Shown here one piece after another: positions 39,401 to 45,400 of a stretch of 64,000 nucleotides of DNA. The translations under genes were made by a program, and so were the position numbers. The notes under the pieces are model-generated. The model had not been told where the DNA came from, made no database searches, and was given only the letters and a program-made list of their open reading frames with translations. The stretch comes from Congeria kusceri. Lineage: Eukaryota; Mollusca; Bivalvia; Myida; Dreissenidae. The stretch is taken from NCBI GenBank assembly GCA_027627225.1, contig CM051029.1, positions 25,180,851-25,244,850 of the forward strand, in the 5' to 3' direction. Each line of letters opens with the position of its first letter. Positions within the stretch are counted from its first letter, which is position 1.

Positions 39401-42400
39401 CGCCAGGTTAATGTGCCGAATCCCGAAGACTTGGTGGCTGCGTATAACCAGTCACAGGCGTCTTGCGAGGCATATCTGAAGGATAACTGTGGTGCCGACC
39501 TAGCCGGTGAAGTTTCCACAAGGAATGAGAATCAATCAAGCTCTTGCGCGGAAGATAAGATGGTTATTAACTTTGTATCTACAAATATTTCAGTGGTTAT
39601 TATTGACCCACGCGGCTTAGACCATGCACACTGTTTGCCAAACATTAAACTAAACAGTAATGTCGGCCAGAACCTAACAACTAATTACTTGTTAATTTCA
39701 TATTACGTGTACGTTCACTATTTCTGTAATTAATAGTTTTGAATTATGTCAATGTTTCAGTTTTTAATGTTTCTTTAAATTTGTTGTGTTATGTAACGTT
39801 CCTATTTATGGAACACGTCTGTATATTGTGATTTCAGTTCAATTTGACTGCTCCTGGTCCGGAACAAAGCACTTGTCGTAATATGCAATCATCAACCATG
39901 ATGATTGTCGACAAGGACGTGGAGTTCCAGGTAATTTGCTAATATTTATATAGTATAATGAATTTTATAAATGCAAATTGTAGTGACCGAATTGCTGGAA
40001 CAAAAACCACGTTAACAGAATGCAATAAAAACGTATCAGCAATCTATCTAAATGTTCCCAGTCATTTTGTATCTTACACTTTAATACATTGAACATGGAA
40101 CCACTTTAAATATTAGCCTATATTATATTTTCTTGGTATTTTGTATGCTTGTTCTTGGTATTTTAAATGCTTATGCAAATTGTATATTAATTTTGACGCT
40201 GTTGTCGAGGATTTCATGTTATGTTCGAGGTATTTCCTCGATGTTGTTTATTCCTGATGAAAGTCTGTCCAGAAAACTAAAGCGCTAAGGAAAGAAACAA
40301 TAGACTTGCAGTTGATTAGTTGTTTCTTTAATTTAAAGACAGAAGCATGGGCACACTTTGGATATCATAAAGTATAGCAGTTTAGAAATATTATACATCG
40401 TAACATTGCGTATTTTATTACTATTAATCACATACTTTTTTACAGACCAAAAACCCAGAAAAAGCCCAACTTGTAATTGCATCATGCCCAGACAATTGCA
40501 ACAACAACGGCAATTGTTCTAACGGTAAGTCATTTTGCTTCTTGGGCCATACCAAAAAGGCTCCCGAGTATCTAAAAAGCTGCTAAGGAAATTAGTCACT
40601 TAACCTGATGCAGCTGGGCTGGAGTTTCATATATTTTATATTTAAGTGAACATATTGAACAATGTTGTCCATGTTTTATATTTGAAACATGGTAAAATGA
40701 GAAACATCCACTTATTCAAAATAAGCACGTTTACTACAATAATATCAATAAATGAGAACAGTCATAGCATAGTATCGTCACACTTCTAGCAAGGGTAATT
40801 TACACGTACATGTGTTAGTTATTTTACATCTGCTCGTGTATATTGTTGTCATCATGTTGTCATGACGAGCGCTTTGGAGTCTGACCTGTTAAAATATTCT
40901 GTTGTTGTGAATATATGTATGTGTATACTTGTATGTACCATTGAATACAAAACAACCTGACAATCTTCTGGGTGCCGCATATTTCTACAAGCGTTAACTT
41001 TGTCATCCATATTTAAGCCTGCTTAACGTTTGTGACGTTACCAGAAAAATTCACGAACATGTATTATGTTTGATCCTTGGTTTCTCTATTGTGTTGTATT
41101 GTATGGGAAATAGGTTTCGTGCCTGAAATAAAGTAGAGTTTGAAGTTAATAAGCGCTTTTGTACTGCTGATGCTGCTGAAGTTTAATATATATTTATATT
41201 TTGAGCGTTACTATTTTTCTTCAGGAACGTGCATATGTAACGAGCATTACGACCCGGAGTCCAATTGTAAACTTGACCTTCGCGATCCTCCAACCATTGT
41301 CGAGGTCACGGGCGATGGCAACTGTAACCCTAGAAACAAGGCCTGTCATTACATCCGTTTCACAACGCAAAATGGTTGCAGTAACACCACAGTTTGTTCG
41401 ATTTCCTTTACACAGGTATTTACGTAGTAAACGTACTATACTTATACGATAATTTTATATGTTATTACTATTGTGTATAATTTTAGTTTCATAGATTAAA
41501 CTTGTAAATAACAAAATTGACGACTATTTCTTTACTTGGCAAGGTCAATTTGAGTTGATGATACATTAAAAAAGCCTCAAGACTTAGTGTTAAAACTAGA
41601 CTAAAAATATTTTCCTGTTAAATTTAAATATTTTAAAATTTAAAACTATAAAAATGTGTTTGAAACAATATGTGATAAGGAAATATTGAATATCAATTTA
41701 CGTTTGAATGTGTGCCTCTCATTCTCAATTTGCATTTCTGAAAGCAATTGTGTAGGTGTTCAGTTAGATTATTTCTAAAAAAACAACGGTGACTTTTAAA
41801 TTAATTCAGTACAAGATTGACGGAACAGCAACCGAATCCGTGGTTACAACAGTAACCGCCAACTGTCCCAATAACTTTGACGCCTACTGTCCAACCACAG
41901 TACAGAGCAGGAAAAAGCGACAGGTCGATGACAATCCGGTCATCGCGGAATCGGTAAATATACATGTTGTGCGATTGGCTACTTAGCAATTAAGTGATAA
42001 TGATTGGCTGTGATTTTTTATGGGGACCGTGACATTATATGAGCACATTTTAATATTTCTTGTAGTGTACTCACTCTATTTAACAAATCGATATTGATAT
42101 AATTTTATTCAAAATTAAACTTTGCTTCTACATGCATGTATTTATACTGAACATATTTTATTTATTGTAACATTTTACTATCTTATTCAATGTAATCTTT
42201 CAGTACAACGTGTCTCTAAGCAACGACAACTCCTCGTTCAGCTCACCGAATACAGTCACTGTGCTAGATACCACATGCGTCAAAATTGAGAATGGAGCTG
42301 CAGTGATTTTGGTAAGTGATTTTGTTTTAAACAAAACTATTACTACAACTTTTCTACGAAAAATATTCCTTCCCCAAAACAAACAACAACAACATCAAAA

Positions 42401-45400
42401 CAAGAAACAAACAAAAGACACAAAAATCATGCTACATCTTTAAGAGTGTGGATGCATTACTTCAGATTTTATTAAGGATCTCTACGGTTTAAAATAAATG
42501 CTTAGTTGTGAGATGTTTGTGTGTTTGTTCCGTGGTTTTGTGTTGTTCTTCTTGTAATATGTTGCATGTGCCCCAATTGGTTATTGGCCCTAAATAAAGG
42601 ACCATTTCATGCTCCTAGTAATAAGTGTTTCTAACCATTCTCTGGAGTTTGATTTATTTGTATTGAAAACTGAGGGGCCACATTACTGTAGTACACGCGT
42701 TGAAGCGAAATTATCCTTTGTTACATACATATCATGTCAATTGTAGGACGACTTCTGTCTAATAGACAATGTTTGCTATGGTAACTACACTGATTTGGAC
42801 GAGTGCCATACGTGTGACCCAACCATCAAAAGGTTTTCATGGATTCTTAAGGTATTGTGGTTTAAAAATCAATGTTAGTTCTATTGAATTGAATATTTGA
42901 TTGTAGTTTCGTTTACTTATTAAACTGAAAATGGTATACCTTAACTGAGAAATTAGATTAAGTCAAGTTTCTATGTTTAAATGATCCACTCATGCAAATA
43001 TTTAAAAACGTCAATCCTCTTCAATCGACTTATTAATGCATGATTAAATATACTTCTGAACGTTTTTACATTTCCTCCAGCCATATGCTTAAATAAAATG
43101 TGTTAATGCACTTGTTTTTTTTGTAGGACGATTTCTGTGACATCGGAGGTGTTTGCTATCCGTCTGGAAATGTCTCCACCAGCAGCTGCATATCTGAGTG
43201 CAACCCGACCTTGGACAAACATACATGGTCACAGAGAGTGGGTTTTGTAATTACATACATACGCCTATTTCTAAATAAAAAGCTTGCGATGGTTTAAGCG
43301 TTTCATGGTAAACAGCTATGGAATCGTCTTTGTCATATGCGTATGTGTCCTGTATCACTGAATATGTGATTGGTGTTTGGAGGTTTGTGTATCTCATCCC
43401 TGGCATATAAGTTGAGTTGTATTCACAAATTCATTCTTTCCTTGCGAGATAATTTCCGAACGATTGTAGACAAAGTGTGATCTAGATTTAAAAGATGTCT
43501 ACGACTATAAAAACGATTGTAAGCAAAGAATAAACTTGATTTCTCACAAATATGTCTAAGTACGACTGTAGATAATTAACGTTCTGGATTACTTAAACAT
43601 TTCCATTAAAGTCAAGCCAATGACAAGTTTTCCTACCTTTGATTTGTTAAGATATGCACTGTATGAACTTGATCACTTACAAATATGTCCAAGCACGGCT
43701 GTAGACAATTAACGTTATTGATTACGTAAATATTTCCAATATATTTGAAATCAACTTAATAAACACATTTTCCCAACCTTAGGTTTGCTTGTCCCATTTC
43801 AGACCGACGTCTGCAGCGTTGACGGCCAGTGCTTCGATGACGGAGACAACAACATGACCCCCGAGGACTGCCTCTATTGTGACTTGGCCAAGGACCAATT
43901 TTCATGGTCACAGCGGGTTGGTTAATATTATTACATTGCTGTCGTGTCGCATACAAATCGTGTTTTTTAGAAACATTATTTTTAGACTTTAATGTAGTGT
44001 TGTCAATGCTCAGTTACCGTTGACACAGAGGCCTGTGTTCATATTTCATATATAAACGGGTTCAGGCACACTATTGTTATTCAGTCGACCTGGATTGACT
44101 AGCTGTTGTCAAGGAACCGTTCTTGGGTTCATCTTGCAGAACATGATTGATTGGACGTTTATTAAATGTTGCCAAAGATCTGTTCTCATTGTTACAACCG
44201 GATTTTGTGGACCTTTACTTGTGCAAAGGATCAGGTGTTATGGACACAGAAGGATGTTGCAAATCATTTTGTATTTTCCAAGACAAACGATTTATTGCAC
44301 AGTATTGATATTAAATATAGTTCAGTTAACAACTACCATGCATGAGTTTAAGTAGACAAAGCATGTGGTGCAGATTATTTCATGTTTTATGTGCAGCGTT
44401 GTTTTGTTGAATAATGATATTTCGACTTTTGCAATGACCGTTCCTATGCGGTTTCCCGAGTTTTATTGATATTTGTTTTTGTGTGTTTAGTACGTGTTTT
44501 GTCACTTGCCTTAAATAAAGGACATTGTCATAAGCGTTGCAATTTCAAATGATGATCGGCATGTCGATTGATTATTGATGATTTAAAAAGTCAATTGTTA
44601 TGACATAGAAATGTAATTAATCAGAAAAAACGTTAACGGTCTTATAGTATTACACTCTATTTCAGGCTGGTTTCTGTTACATAGCTGGTGTTTGCTATGC
44701 CGACACTACTGCGAACCCGACGGATGCATGTAGGTACTGTAACGTGTCCGTGGATACTGCTGCATGGCAGCGCAACACTAACGATTCAGGTATGTTCATG
44801 TATAATAAACGAACTAGAAAAATATATTTTTAGAAAGTATTGATTAAGTTGCTTGATTTCAGGTAAAACAACAAGCCGTCACAATGTGTTTACTGTTGGA
44901 AAAGTAATAGTAAATATTAACTTAGAATAAATGTCGCAAAATATCACATTTGCCAGTGTTATAAAACACGGACAAGAATTACATGTAATGCATGCTACTG
45001 CATGGGCTGGGGAAAGTACATCTCATACTATTACAACGCATGGTATCACTTTATACGCATATAATGAAAAAGAAAAGCACAACATCTGCGCAATGATAGA
45101 TACATGCAGTTTTCAAACGAATGTATGAACTTGCTTCAGGTTGTGAAGAACAAGAAAAGGGAGAAGATGACAACTCTGTGGTAATTGCCATAGGGGCTGC
45201 ACTCGGAGCCGGAGCTGGTGTAGCGCTAGCTATCGTGATCGGGTTTTACATTTACAAGCACATGCACGCCTCTAAAGTCGTCGCAGCCAGGTATGCATTA
45301 ACAGAATATACCACTGTATTTAACTCTTAAGTCGAATTGCGAGTTTAGGAAGTTACCGGACCGAAGCGATTTTTCGTAAAGGTCGTTCTTTAGTTGGATT

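Noticed and set aside
40255..40300. Possible hammerhead ribozyme core (cctgatgaaag ... cagaaaac)
   Set aside because: CTGATGA and GAAA are present by chance, but the bases between them form no stem II and no closing stems were found.
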